The notes beneath the pieces were generated by a model that ran no database searches, was not told the DNA's origin, and saw nothing but the letters and a program-made list of their open reading frames with translations. 33,086 nt of DNA from Solirubrobacterales bacterium (GTDB taxonomy: Bacteria > Actinomycetota > Thermoleophilia > Solirubrobacterales > 70-9): NCBI GenBank assembly GCA_019456285.1, contig VRUE01000018.1, forward strand, positions 1 to 33,086. The letters run 5' to 3'. This document shows, one piece after another, positions 15,570 through 24,537 of the stretch; position 1 is the first letter of the stretch; the number at the start of each line of letters is the position of its first letter. A program made the position numbers and the translations under genes.

Positions 15570-16562
15570 ATGCCGACCGCCTGGGAGGAGATCCTCGACC
15601 TCGGCACGCGCCGGGCCGCTGCGCCCCCGCCGCAGGCCGAGGAGGAGCGGCGCGGGGTGTTCCGCCGCCTGCGCGAGAGCCTCTCGAAGAGCCGCCGCGC
15701 CCTCGCCGAGGAGATCTCCGCCAGCCTCTTCGACCGGATCGACGAGCAGGCATGGGAGCGGTTGGAGGAGGCGCTGATCCTCGCCGACGCCGGCGTCCCC
15801 ACCACCGCCGCGGTGGTCGAGCGGCTCGAGCACGAGGTCGAGGCCGGCATGGTCTCGGCCGACGGCGAGGCGGTGCACGAGCGGCTGATCGAGATCCTCG
15901 CCGAGGTCGCCTCGACCGGGCGCGGGCCGATCGACCTCAGCGGCGAGCCCGCCGTGTTGCTGATGGTCGGCGTCAACGGCACCGGCAAGACGACGACGAT
16001 CGGCAAGATCGCCTGGCACCTCTCCAAGGAGCTCGGCCTCTCCGTCGTCCTCGCCGCCGCCGACACCTACCGCGCCGCCGCCGCCGAGCAGCTTGCCGAG
16101 TGGGCCGAGCGGGCCGACGCCGACCTGATCCGCTCGGTTCCCGGCGGCGACCCCGGGGCGGTCGCCTTCGACGCGATCGAGGCCGCCCGCGCCCGCGGCG
16201 CCGATGTGGTGATCGTCGATACCGCCGGCCGTCTCCACACCCAGGGCAACCTGATGGACGAGCTGGCCAAGGTGCGCCGGGTGATCGGCAAGCAGCTCCC
16301 GGGCGCCCCGCACGAGACGCTGATCTCGATCGACGCGACCACCGGCCAGAACGGGCTGCGCCAGGCGAAGGTCTTCTCCGACGCGGTCGAGGTCGACGGG
16401 GTCGTCCTCACCAAGCTCGACGGGACCGCGAAGGGCGGGATCGTGCTGGCGATCGCCAACGAGCTGGGCATCCCGGTGAAGCTGATCGGCACCGGCGAGT
16501 CGCTCGAGGACCTGCGCCCGTTCGACCCCGCCGACTTCGCGCGGGCCCTTCTGTCCGAGTAG
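15570..16562 (+). CDS. ftsY: Signal recognition particle receptor FtsY
   Basis: The SRP receptor GTPase docks ribosome-SRP complexes at the membrane. In 330 residues it has a short charged N-terminal region, the NG domain's four-helix N part (residues about 30-115) and the G domain. G-domain motifs are GVNGTGKTTTIGK (G1), ADTYRAAA (G2), DTAGRLHTQ (G3), TKLDGTAKGG (G4) and GTGESLEDLRPFD (closing loop). There is no long acidic A domain or transmembrane segment, as in many actinobacterial and firmicute FtsY proteins. It lies in the conserved smc-ftsY-ffh cluster. Confidence 0.95.
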   Translation: MPTAWEEILDLGTRRAAAPPPQAEEERRGVFRRLRESLSKSRRALAEEISASLFDRIDEQAWERLEEALILADAGVPTTAAVVERLEHEVEAGMVSADGEAVHERLIEILAEVASTGRGPIDLSGEPAVLLMVGVNGTGKTTTIGKIAWHLSKELGLSVVLAAADTYRAAAAEQLAEWAERADADLIRSVPGGDPGAVAFDAIEAARARGADVVIVDTAGRLHTQGNLMDELAKVRRVIGKQLPGAPHETLISIDATTGQNGLRQAKVFSDAVEVDGVVLTKLDGTAKGGIVLAIANELGIPVKLIGTGESLEDLRPFDPADFARALLSE

Positions 16563-16577
16563 CCACCCGCCTGTCTC

Positions 16578-16583
16578 TAAGCT
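16578..16583 (+). promoter_or_regulatory. -10 box of a leaderless ffh promoter
   Basis: TAAGCT ends 8 nt before the ffh GTG start; no ribosome binding site intervenes. Confidence 0.45.
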
Positions 16584-16591
16584 AGGGGCCG

Positions 16592-17956
<1,365 letters not shown>

Positions 17957-17969
17957 CCTCTCGCGGCTT

Positions 17970-18224
17970 ATGGCTGTGCGGATAAGACTCAGACGGGTGG
18001 GCTCGAAGAAGAACCCGATCTGGCGGATCGTCGTCGCCGACAAACGCTCGCCGCGCGACGGGCGGACGATCGAGACGATCGGCCGCTACAACCCGCAGAC
18101 CGAGCCCTCGACGATCGAGCTCGACGAGGGGCGCGCCCGCCACTGGCTGAAGCACGGCGCCCAGCCGTCGGAGACCGTCGCCACCCTGATGCGCGTCAAG
18201 GGCATCGCCGTCTCCGGCAGCTGA
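17970..18224 (+). CDS. rpsP: Small ribosomal subunit protein bS16
   Basis: An 84-residue 30S protein. The N-terminus [32 protein letters not shown] is characteristic (shown in parts: RIRLRRVG, then [12 protein letters not shown]), followed by [11 protein letters not shown]. It heads the rpsP-khpA-trmD-rplS group, in which rimM is normally the third gene but is missing here. Confidence 0.96.
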   Translation: MAVRIRLRRVGSKKNPIWRIVVADKRSPRDGRTIETIGRYNPQTEPSTIELDEGRARHWLKHGAQPSETVATLMRVKGIAVSGS

Positions 18225-18236
18225 GATGGCCAACTG

Positions 18237-18467
18237 ATGGCCGAGCTGCTGGAGTTCCTCGTCAGGGCGCTGGTCGAGGATCCCGAGGCGGTTGTCGTCG
18301 AGGAGCTGGAAGAGGACGACAGCCTGGTCTACGAGATCACCGTCGCCGAGGATGACCGTGGCCGGGTGATCGGCAGGGGGGGCCGGGTGGTGAACGCGAT
18401 CCGGACGATCGCCAAGGCCGCTGCGGTGCGGCTCGACCGCCGTGTCATCGTCGACATCATCGACTGA
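18237..18467 (+). CDS. khpA: KhpA, KH-domain RNA-binding protein
   Basis: A 76-residue single KH-domain protein. The RNA-binding GxxG loop is GRVIGRGGRVVNAIRTI, and the C-terminus RVIVDIID is typical. KhpA works with KhpB as a global RNA chaperone and in firmicutes affects cell elongation; the role here is inferred by family. It lies between rpsP and trmD as usual. Its 3' end is followed by family B copy 3. Confidence 0.93.
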   Translation: MAELLEFLVRALVEDPEAVVVEELEEDDSLVYEITVAEDDRGRVIGRGGRVVNAIRTIAKAAAVRLDRRVIVDIID

Positions 18468-18480
18468 CCCGAGCGGCCGC

Positions 18481-18615
18481 CGGGGTCCTGTCGTCGGGGG
18501 TCGCCTGTCGGCGCCCTACGCGCTGCTCCGGGTGGAGGGACCTCGCACTTCCAGGGTCGATGCCTTTCCCTCCACAGCCTTCGGGCACCGACACCCGACC
18601 CCCGACGCCACCCCG
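18481..18615 (-). repeat. Family B palindromic element, copy 3, in the khpA-trmD gap
   Basis: A long imperfect hairpin. CGGGGT (18481-18486) pairs with ACCCCG (18610-18615), GTCGGGGGTCG (18493-18503) with CGACCCCCGAC (18596-18606), and TGTCGG (18506-18511) with CCGACA (18588-18593). The 33-nt core is on the minus strand at 18554-18586 and matches the recG copy at 28 of 33 positions. On the minus strand it has an open frame in the same phase as the recG insert (CGGKGIDP, then RSLHPEQRVG). It nearly fills the 228-nt gap where rimM would be expected. Confidence 0.85.
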
Positions 18616-18695
18616 CGGACAGCGCTCCTGCATTACGGCGCGGCCCCAGGTGGCGGGGACAAGTCACCCGCGGACGAGATCGCGAGAATGACGCT

Positions 18696-19373
18696 GTGAG
18701 ACTCGACATCTTCACCCTGTTCCCCGAGGCCTTCGACTGGTTTCAGTCGCAGCGGTCGGTGCAGAACGCGCTGGCCGAGGGGAGCGAGCTGCGGTTGTTC
18801 AACTACCGCGACACGACTCCACTCAACGCGGGCCAGGTTGACGATTCGCCGTACGGGGGTGGGGCGGGGATGGTGCTGCGGGTCGATGTGGTCGATGCGG
18901 CGTTGCGGGCCGCCTACCCGAGCGAGGAGAGGCCCCGGGTCGTGCTGCTCTCGCCCACCGGCAGGATGCTGGACGACGCGCTCGCCGACGAGCTGACCGC
19001 GGAGCCCCATCTGGCGCTGCTCTGCGGGCGGTACGAGGGGTTCGACGAGCGGGTGCACGAGCACCTGGCCAACGACGAGGTCTCGATCGGGCGCTACGTG
19101 CTGGCCGGGGGGGAGCTGCCGGCGATGGTGCTGGCCGACGTGGTGATGCGGAAGCTGCCGGGCGCCCTGGGGCACGCGCAGAGCGCGGTCGAGGAGTCGT
19201 TCAGCCAGATGCTGGAGGGCGCGCCCGAGTACCCCCACTACACGCGGCCCGTCCTCCACCGGGGCTGGGGCGTGCCGGACGTCCTGCTCTCCGGCGACCA
19301 CGAGCGGGTGCGCCGCTGGCGCGCCGAGCAGAGCCGCGCGCGGGCCGCGCAGCTCGATCCCCGCGCCGAGTAG
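18696..19373 (+). CDS. trmD: tRNA (guanine-N1)-methyltransferase TrmD
   Basis: TrmD makes m1G37 in tRNAs, preventing +1 frameshifting. The 225-residue SPOUT (knotted) methyltransferase shows MRLDIFTLFPEAFD, DDSPYGGGAGMV, CGRYEGFDERV, GGELPAMVLADVVMR (the catalytic Asp retained) and EYPHYTRP. The usual SIGDYVL reads SIGRYVL, an unusual Asp to Arg change beside the SAM knot. GTG start, no evident Shine-Dalgarno. It normally follows rimM; here a palindromic element precedes it. Confidence 0.95.
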   Translation: MRLDIFTLFPEAFDWFQSQRSVQNALAEGSELRLFNYRDTTPLNAGQVDDSPYGGGAGMVLRVDVVDAALRAAYPSEERPRVVLLSPTGRMLDDALADELTAEPHLALLCGRYEGFDERVHEHLANDEVSIGRYVLAGGELPAMVLADVVMRKLPGALGHAQSAVEESFSQMLEGAPEYPHYTRPVLHRGWGVPDVLLSGDHERVRRWRAEQSRARAAQLDPRAE

Positions 19374-19374
19374 C

Positions 19375-19423
19375 TACCATTCCGCCACCGCGCGGCGCCC
19401 GAGCCCGGGCCCGGCGGTTTTTT
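19375..19423 (+). promoter_or_regulatory. rplS promoter -10 box and GC hairpin with T6 in the leader
   Basis: TACCAT (19375-19380) in TAGCTACCATTCCGC matches the rpmF promoter string, but the start codon is 50 nt downstream. The intervening leader has GCCCG (19397-19401) pairing with CGGGC (19406-19410) and TTTTTT at 19418-19423, 7 nt before ATG. This resembles an intrinsic terminator and could be an attenuator for L19 control, although the hairpin and the T run are 7 nt apart. Confidence 0.4.
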
Positions 19424-19430
19424 CTCGCCA

Positions 19431-19955
19431 ATGAGCAGCGCCATCGACAGCATCGAGCGTCGCCAGCTGAGGCAGGGGCTTCCCCGCTTCGGCCCCGGTG
19501 ACCGCGTTCGCGTCCACTTCCAGGTGGTCGAGGGCAGCCGCCGCCGCACCCAGGTGTTCGAGGGGATCGTCCTGCGGCGGCAGGGCTCGGGCGCTCGCGA
19601 GACGTTCACGGTCCGCAAGCAGTCCTTCGGCGTCAGCGTGGAGCGCACGTTCCCGCTGCACTCGCCGAAGATCGAGAAGCTCGAGGTCGCGGCGCGCGGC
19701 GACGTGCGGCGGGCGAAGCTCTACTACCTGCGGGGCAGGACCGGCAAGGCGGCCCGCGTCGCCGAGCGGCGCTGGGGGATCGACGAGGAGCTGGTCTCAG
19801 CGCCGACCGCGGCGGCAGAGCCGGAGGCGGTCGACGCCGAGGGCGCGACCCAAGAGGAGATCGAGACCGCCGAGGCACAGGAGGCCACCGAGGGCGAGGA
19901 GGCCACCGAGGGCGAGGAGGCCGCGACCGGCGACTCCGGCGAGGGCTCGGCCTGA
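19431..19955 (+). CDS. rplS: Large ribosomal subunit protein bL19 with acidic C-terminal extension
   Basis: A 50S protein at the 30S-50S interface. Residues 1-115 are typical L19: [52 protein letters not shown] split across the fold, and [15 protein letters not shown]. Residues about 118-174 are an extra tail rich in Glu, Ala and Thr. It includes the duplicated block [14 protein letters not shown], encoded by an 18-nt tandem repeat near 19885-19920. Most L19 proteins end at about 115-120 residues. The tail is probably disordered; its purpose is unknown. Confidence 0.94.
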   Translation: MSSAIDSIERRQLRQGLPRFGPGDRVRVHFQVVEGSRRRTQVFEGIVLRRQGSGARETFTVRKQSFGVSVERTFPLHSPKIEKLEVAARGDVRRAKLYYLRGRTGKAARVAERRWGIDEELVSAPTAAAEPEAVDAEGATQEEIETAEAQEATEGEEATEGEEAATGDSGEGSA

Positions 19956-19993
19956 CAGCGTCGATCCCGAAGCCGAAGACCCGTGGCGGCGGG

Positions 19994-20572
19994 TTGGCCG
20001 AGCTGGTCGTCATCGTCGCGCTGGCGCTGGGGCTGGCGCTGGGGATCCAGGCCTGGCTCGTCAAGCCCTACCAGATCCCCTCGCAGTCGATGGAGCCGAC
20101 CCTGGATGTCGGCCAGCGGGTTCTGGTAAACCGCTTCCTCTACCACTTCACCGACCCCGGGGTCGGCGACATCATCGTCTTCCACCCGCCGGTCGGCGTC
20201 GAGAACGGCACCCAGTGCGGGGCGCCGCACCCGCCGCAGCAGGCCTGCGCGGAGTCGACTGCGGCTCAGTCCAGCCAGAACTTCATCAAGCGGATCGTCG
20301 CCGGGCCGGGGGACAGGCTCAGCGTCCGCAACGGGCACCCGGTGGTCAACGGGGTCGAGAAGACCGACGAGCCCTACACGCTCCCCTGCGGCAACGGCGG
20401 CGCCTGCGACCTGCCGAAGCCGATAACCATTCCGCCCGGCCATTACTTCATGATGGGCGACAACCGTGGGGCGAGCGACGACAGCCGTTTCTGGGGCCCC
20501 GTCCCGAGAAAGTGGATCATCGGCAAGGCCTTCGCCACCTACTGGCCGCCCGACCGCGTCGGGGTCTTCTAG
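19994..20572 (+). CDS. lepB: Signal peptidase I (type I leader peptidase)
   Basis: The membrane-anchored Ser/Lys protease removes signal peptides from secreted proteins. An N-terminal transmembrane helix (ELVVIVALALGLALGIQAWL) precedes box B IPSQSMEPTLDVGQ with the catalytic Ser. Box D is FIKRIVAGPGD with the catalytic Lys, and box E is GDNRGASDDSRFWGPV. An insert with CGAPHPPQQAC may form a disulfide outside the cell. The start is uncertain: the only standard candidate is TTG 19994, but the open frame extends back to a CTG at 19952 directly overlapping the rplS stop. That start would add [13 protein letters not shown], a plausible cytoplasmic leader. Confidence 0.9.
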   Translation: MAELVVIVALALGLALGIQAWLVKPYQIPSQSMEPTLDVGQRVLVNRFLYHFTDPGVGDIIVFHPPVGVENGTQCGAPHPPQQACAESTAAQSSQNFIKRIVAGPGDRLSVRNGHPVVNGVEKTDEPYTLPCGNGGACDLPKPITIPPGHYFMMGDNRGASDDSRFWGPVPRKWIIGKAFATYWPPDRVGVF

Positions 20573-20588
20573 GGCGCACCGGCGCAGG

Positions 20589-21236
20589 CTGGCGCGGACA
20601 CAGCGGCTCTTCGCCTTCGACCGCGGGCTCGGCAGCCGCCTCGTCGCCGGCGCCGACGAGGCCGGGCGGGGCTGTCTCGCCGGCCCGCTGGTCGCCGCCG
20701 CGGTGCTGATCGACTACGAGGCGCTGCCGCACCGCGACCGCCGCGCCCTATCCGGCCTGCACGACTCCAAGCAGCTGAGCGCCGAGTGGCGCGAGCGGCT
20801 CTACCCGGCCGTGCTGCGGGCCGCGGCGCGGGTCAGCGTCGTGGTGCGTTGCGTGCGCGGGATCGACGACCGCGGTCTGCATGTCACCAACATGGAGGCG
20901 CTGGCCAGCGCCCTGGAGCGGCTGCAGCCGCCCGCCGAGACCGCGACCTGCCTGGTCGACGGCTTCTCGCTGCGCGGCTGCTCGGTGCCGCACCGGGCGG
21001 TGATCGAGGGGGACGGGACCAGCGCCGCGATCGCCGCCGCCTCCGTGGTCGCCAAGGTGACCCGCGACCGCTACATGCACGGCGCCGGGCGCGAACACCC
21101 GGGCTGGGGCTTCGAGGAGCACGTCGGCTACTCGACTCCGGAGCACCGCGAGGCGATCGGGCGGATCGGGATCTCGCCGCTGCACCGCCGCTCGTTCCGG
21201 TCCGTGGCCTACTCCCAGCTCGAGCTGGCCGGGTGA
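20589..21236 (+). CDS. rnhB: Ribonuclease HII
   Basis: It removes ribonucleotides from RNA-DNA hybrids. Motifs are VAGADEAGRGCLAGPLVAA (catalytic DE), LHDSKQLSAE, CLVDGFSLRG (Asp), GDGTSAAIAAASVVAKVTRD, and LHRRSF near the end. About 215 residues is normal. No ATG, GTG or TTG exists in frame between the lepB stop (20572) and the conserved core. CTG 20589 (LARTQRLFAF) is the first plausible start. The nearest ATG upstream, 20466, would need a 107-nt overlap with lepB. The TGA stop is inside the left arm of family A copy 2. Confidence 0.88.
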   Translation: MARTQRLFAFDRGLGSRLVAGADEAGRGCLAGPLVAAAVLIDYEALPHRDRRALSGLHDSKQLSAEWRERLYPAVLRAAARVSVVVRCVRGIDDRGLHVTNMEALASALERLQPPAETATCLVDGFSLRGCSVPHRAVIEGDGTSAAIAAASVVAKVTRDRYMHGAGREHPGWGFEEHVGYSTPEHREAIGRIGISPLHRRSFRSVAYSQLELAG

Positions 21237-21354
21237 CGCGCGCGGCGCGGCGCATATCGGCGTCCTCAGTCGGCCGCCCGCGGGTCACGCACTGAAGGTG
21301 CGCTCCCCTTGTCGGCCTCCCTGCGTCCTTGATCTGCTTGGCCACGCGCGCCAC
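21233..21354 (-). repeat. Family A structured palindromic element, copy 2 (rnhB/yraN)
   Basis: The outer arms GTGACGCGCGCGG (21233-21245) and CCACGCGCGCCAC (21342-21354) pair at 11 of 13 positions. The left arm includes the rnhB stop TGA. Reading the minus strand, motif 1 AAGGACGCAGGGAG lies at about 21318-21331 and motif 2 CGACTGAGGACGCC at 21259-21272. The inner hairpin is CGCAC TGAAG GTGCG at 21288-21302. The strings GGTCACGCAC and GTGCGCTCCC around its loop are identical in copy 4, defining a subfamily. It lies between convergent genes. Confidence 0.8.
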
Positions 21355-21360
21355 CGGTAA

Positions 21361-21738
21361 TCAGAACGCACCTTCCAGATGCTCGATGTCTGTGACCTGC
21401 CCCAGCCGGTCGAAGGTGACGCCGACCGCGTCGAAGCGGATCTCGGCGTAGCGGGGGGCGTCCCGCCGCTCCATCATCCAAGCGGTGGCGAGACGGCGGA
21501 TGCGCCGTTGCTTGCGCGGGCCGACCCCGAGCACGGGGCGCTCCGGTCCGAAGGTGGAGCCCTCGCGACCGGCCTTGACCTCGACGAAGACGAGCGCCCT
21601 CCCGTCGACGGCGACGATGTCCAGCTCGCCGTAGCGGGTACGGGCGTTGCGCTCGACGATCTCCCAGCCGTCGGCGGCCAGCCGCGCGGCGACGAGATCC
21701 TCGGCCGCCCGGCCGATCCTCTGGCGCGTCTCGGTCAT
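21361..21738 (-). CDS. YraN/UPF0102 family endonuclease-like protein
   Basis: A 125-residue protein with a restriction-endonuclease-like fold. GRAAEDLVAARLAADGWEIVERN gives the N-terminal helix, GELDIVAVDGRALVFVEVKAG carries the D-ExK nuclease-type residues, and KQRRIRRLATAW follows. The biochemical role of YraN is not established; it is usually next to rnhB and comM, as here. It converges with rnhB across family A copy 2 and diverges from comM. ATG 21738 fits the family start and has a TAGCCT -10 box 7 nt upstream. Confidence 0.9.
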   Translation of the reverse strand: MTETRQRIGRAAEDLVAARLAADGWEIVERNARTRYGELDIVAVDGRALVFVEVKAGREGSTFGPERPVLGVGPRKQRRIRRLATAWMMERRDAPRYAEIRFDAVGVTFDRLGQVTDIEHLEGAF

Positions 21739-21745
21739 CGCGACC

Positions 21746-21751
21746 AGGCTA
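21746..21751 (-). promoter_or_regulatory. -10 box of a leaderless yraN promoter
   Basis: On the minus strand TAGCCT lies 7 nt before the yraN ATG, the same hexamer seen before ftsY. Confidence 0.45.
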
Positions 21752-21786
21752 GGTCGGGGTGGCGCACGGGTGGCGCGCACGGTGTG

Positions 21787-21848
21787 ACAATTCCGAGCCG
21801 GGTGGGCGCCTCCACAGTTCCGGCACAGAGAAGGTCCGGACAATTTTC
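21787..21848. promoter_or_regulatory. Three evenly spaced ACARTTYY repeats upstream of comM
   Basis: ACAATTCCG (21787), ACAGTTCCG (21814) and ACAATTTTC (21840) occur in the same orientation at 27- and 26-nt intervals in the yraN-comM intergenic region. Regular spacing suggests a repeated operator for a regulator of the comM-dprA uptake genes. No matching regulator is known to me, and the third repeat is weaker. Confidence 0.4.
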
Positions 21849-21893
21849 ATCCGGCGCGCCACACATGCGCCGCGACCCGCGAGCGTGCTCGCC

Positions 21894-23390
21894 GTGCTCG
21901 CCACGGTGCGGACATTCACGCTCGACGGCATCGCGGCGCGGCCGGTCCGGGTCGAGGTCGACGTCCACCGCGGCCTGCCTGCATTTTCCGTCGTCGGCCT
22001 GCCGGACGCGGCGGTCAGGGAGGCTCGGGAGCGGGTGCGGGCGGCGCTGGTCAACTGTGGCTTCGAGTTCCCCCTGCGGCGGATCGTCGCCAGTCTCGCC
22101 CCGGCCAGCCTGCGCAAGGCGGGCCCGGGGATGGACCTGGCGATCGCGACCGCGCTGCTGACCGCCTCCGGCCAGCTGAGCTGGGAGGCGCTGTCGCGGC
22201 TGGCGATGGTCGGGGAGCTGGCGCTCGACGGCTCTGTCCGGCCGGTCTCCGGTGTGCTGGCGATCGCCGAGGCCGCCCGGGAGCTGGGCGCCGAGACGAT
22301 CGTGGTGCCGGCCGAGAACGGCCCCGAGGCGGCGCTTGCCGGCGAGATCGACGTGATCGGGCTGGACAGCCTCGGGCAGCTTCCCGCACTGGCGGCGGGG
22401 GAGTGGATGCCCGCGCGGCCGCAGCCGCTCCCGCTCGTGTTAAGCCCGGAGCAGGGCGATCTCGACCTCGCGGACCTGCGCGGCCAGCGCCACCTGCGAT
22501 ATGCGCTCGAGGTCGCCGCGGCCGGTGGCCACAGCCTGCTGATGATCGGCCCGCCCGGTGCCGGCAAGTCGCTGGCCGCCAGCCGGCTGCCCTCGATCCT
22601 GCCGCCTCTGGCCCCCGAGGAGGCGCTGGAGGTGGCGCGGATCGCCAGCGCCTGCGGGCGGTTGGGCGGCAGGCCGGTCGGCGGCAAGCCGTTTCGCGCC
22701 CCCCACCACACGGTCAGCCCGCCGGGTCTGGTCGGCGGCGGCAACCCGCCCAGCCCCGGCGAGGTGACCCTGGCTCACCGCGGCGTCCTCTTCCTCGACG
22801 AGCTCTGTGAGTTTCGCCGCGACGCCCTGGAGGCGCTGCGGGCGCCGCTCGAGACCGGCTGGGTCACGATCGTCCGCGCCGGCGCCTGGCAGCGGCTGCC
22901 CTGCCGCTTCATGCTGGTGGCTGCCGCCAATCCCTGCCCCTGCGGCCGCGGCGACGCCGATGCCGAGTGCAGCTGCGCGCCGCAGTCGGTGCGCCGTTAC
23001 CAGGGGCGGCTGAGCGGGGCGCTGGCCGATCGCATCGACATCCTGGCGGCGATCCGCCAGCCCAGCGCGAAGGAGATCGGCGGCGAGCCCGGGGAGCCAT
23101 CCGCCGCCGTTCGCGAGCGGGTGACGGCGGCGCGGGAGCGGCAGCAGCTCCGCCTCGGCGGGGGCCGGTGCAACGCCGAGATGACCCCGGGCGAGACGCG
23201 CGAGTGCGTGCTCAGCGACGCCGCCGCGGCCCTTCTCGCCGAGTCCTACTCGCGCCGGCGCCTCAGCGGCCGCGCCCACGACCGGGTGCTGCGCCTGGCG
23301 CAGACGATCGCCGACCTGGCCGGCGCCGAGACGATCGAGCGCGACCAGATGGCGCCGGCGCTGCAGCTGCGGAGGCGGGACCATGAGTAG
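21894..23390 (+). CDS. comM: ComM/YifB-family Mg-chelatase-like AAA+ helicase
   Basis: A 498-residue AAA+ protein. In naturally competent bacteria ComM is a hexameric helicase promoting branch migration during integration of incoming DNA. The N-terminal Lon-like domain starts MLATVRTFTLDGIAARPV and has PGMDLAIATALL. Walker A is GPPGAGKS, Walker B GVLFLDEL, and a zinc-like cluster is NPCPCGRGDADAECSC. The C-terminal part has RRRLSGRAHDRVLRLAQTIADL split across the family's sensor region. GTG 21894 was chosen over GTG 21885 because it gives the usual ML-x-V-x-T-F start. The dprA start overlaps its 3' end by 8 nt. Confidence 0.92.
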   Translation: MLATVRTFTLDGIAARPVRVEVDVHRGLPAFSVVGLPDAAVREARERVRAALVNCGFEFPLRRIVASLAPASLRKAGPGMDLAIATALLTASGQLSWEALSRLAMVGELALDGSVRPVSGVLAIAEAARELGAETIVVPAENGPEAALAGEIDVIGLDSLGQLPALAAGEWMPARPQPLPLVLSPEQGDLDLADLRGQRHLRYALEVAAAGGHSLLMIGPPGAGKSLAASRLPSILPPLAPEEALEVARIASACGRLGGRPVGGKPFRAPHHTVSPPGLVGGGNPPSPGEVTLAHRGVLFLDELCEFRRDALEALRAPLETGWVTIVRAGAWQRLPCRFMLVAAANPCPCGRGDADAECSCAPQSVRRYQGRLSGALADRIDILAAIRQPSAKEIGGEPGEPSAAVRERVTAARERQQLRLGGGRCNAEMTPGETRECVLSDAAAALLAESYSRRRLSGRAHDRVLRLAQTIADLAGAETIERDQMAPALQLRRRDHE

Positions 23391-24537
23391 GGAGTCCACC
23401 CAAAAACCCCCCGCGCACGCCTGTCCGGAGTGCCTGCGCCGCTCCCGGTTGCTCGCCCATCTCGCCCCCTACATCGAGAAGGTTGCGAGCGGCGCCCCGG
23501 GGTCGCGCTCGCCCGAGCTGCTGCGGCTCTCCAACCAGGACCTGGCGGCCGCCGTGGCGCCGCAGGTCGCGGACCAGGTGCTCACGCAGGTCGCCGCCGT
23601 TCCCGAGGCCCGTCTCATGGCCGACCTGACGGCGGCGCAGTGCTGGGCCTGCTGCCATCACGACCCGCTCTACCCGGTCGGCCTTCGCGACGCCGCCGAC
23701 GCCCCCTGGGCGCTGATCGGCAGGGGGGACCCGGCGCTCCTGGAGGGTCCCGGGCCGGATGGGGTCGTCACGGTCGTCGGCGCGCGGCGGGCCAGCCCCT
23801 ACGGCCGCGAGGTCGCCCGCGATCTGGGCCGTGAACTGGCGGCCGCCGGGCTTGTCGTGGTCAGTGGCCTCGCCTTCGGCATCGACGCCTGCGCGCATCG
23901 GGGGGCGCTCGATGCCGGCCTCACCTTCGCCGTCCTCGGCTGCGGCGCCGATCTCGCATACCCCGCCGCGCACCGCTCGCTGTGGCGGCGGATCGGCGAG
24001 CGCGGCCTCGTCCTCTCCGAGCTGCCGCCCGGGACCGGCGCCTGGCGCTGGACCTTCCCGGCGCGCAACCGGATCATGGCGGCGCTGGCCGGGATGACCG
24101 TCGTGGTCGAGGCGGCGGAGCGCTCCGGCTCGCTGATCACCGCCGACCTCGCCGCCGATCTCGGTCGTGACCTGGGGGCGGTGCCGGGGCCGGTCAGCTC
24201 GCGCAGCTCGGCGGGCACCAACAACCTGCTGGCGGGAGGCGCCTGCCTGGTCCGCGACGCCCAGGACGTCCTCGACGCGATGCTGGGCCCGGGGGCGCGG
24301 CGGGTCGAGCGGGCCGGGCCCCGGCTCGAGGCTGAGCTGTTGAGTGTGCTGGCGGCGGTGGAGGGGGGAGAGGAGACCTGCGACGCGATCGCGGCGGACC
24401 TCGACCTCTCGGCCCCCGACGCCGCCGCGGCCCTCGCCAACCTCGAGACGCTCGGCTACGTCTCCTGCTCCGTGGTGGGCGTCTACTCGCGAACGCTGCT
24501 CCAACCCCCGTCCATGCTGACTAGGCTGCGGGCGTGA
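23383..24537 (+). CDS. dprA: DNA-processing protein DprA
   Basis: DprA binds incoming single-stranded DNA and loads RecA during transformation; it is widespread even outside known competent species. The 384-residue protein has a Rossmann-type core with VGARRASPYGREVARDLGREL, SGLAFGIDACAHRGAL, AVLGCGADLAYPAAHR and FPARNRIMAALAG, then GSLITADLA. A C-terminal winged helix occupies residues about 315-375. The N-terminal portion (CPEC at 15-18, CWACCHH at about 87-93) contains clustered Cys/His that may bind zinc. ATG 23383 overlaps the comM stop, indicating coupling. Confidence 0.93.
   Translation: MSRESTQKPPAHACPECLRRSRLLAHLAPYIEKVASGAPGSRSPELLRLSNQDLAAAVAPQVADQVLTQVAAVPEARLMADLTAAQCWACCHHDPLYPVGLRDAADAPWALIGRGDPALLEGPGPDGVVTVVGARRASPYGREVARDLGRELAAAGLVVVSGLAFGIDACAHRGALDAGLTFAVLGCGADLAYPAAHRSLWRRIGERGLVLSELPPGTGAWRWTFPARNRIMAALAGMTVVVEAAERSGSLITADLAADLGRDLGAVPGPVSSRSSAGTNNLLAGGACLVRDAQDVLDAMLGPGARRVERAGPRLEAELLSVLAAVEGGEETCDAIAADLDLSAPDAAAALANLETLGYVSCSVVGVYSRTLLQPPSMLTRLRA
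24522..24527 (+). promoter_or_regulatory. -10 box of a leaderless thiD promoter
   Basis: TAGGCT lies 6 nt before the thiD GTG, inside the end of dprA. An internal promoter for thiD is therefore possible even though the two genes overlap by 4 nt. Confidence 0.4.
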
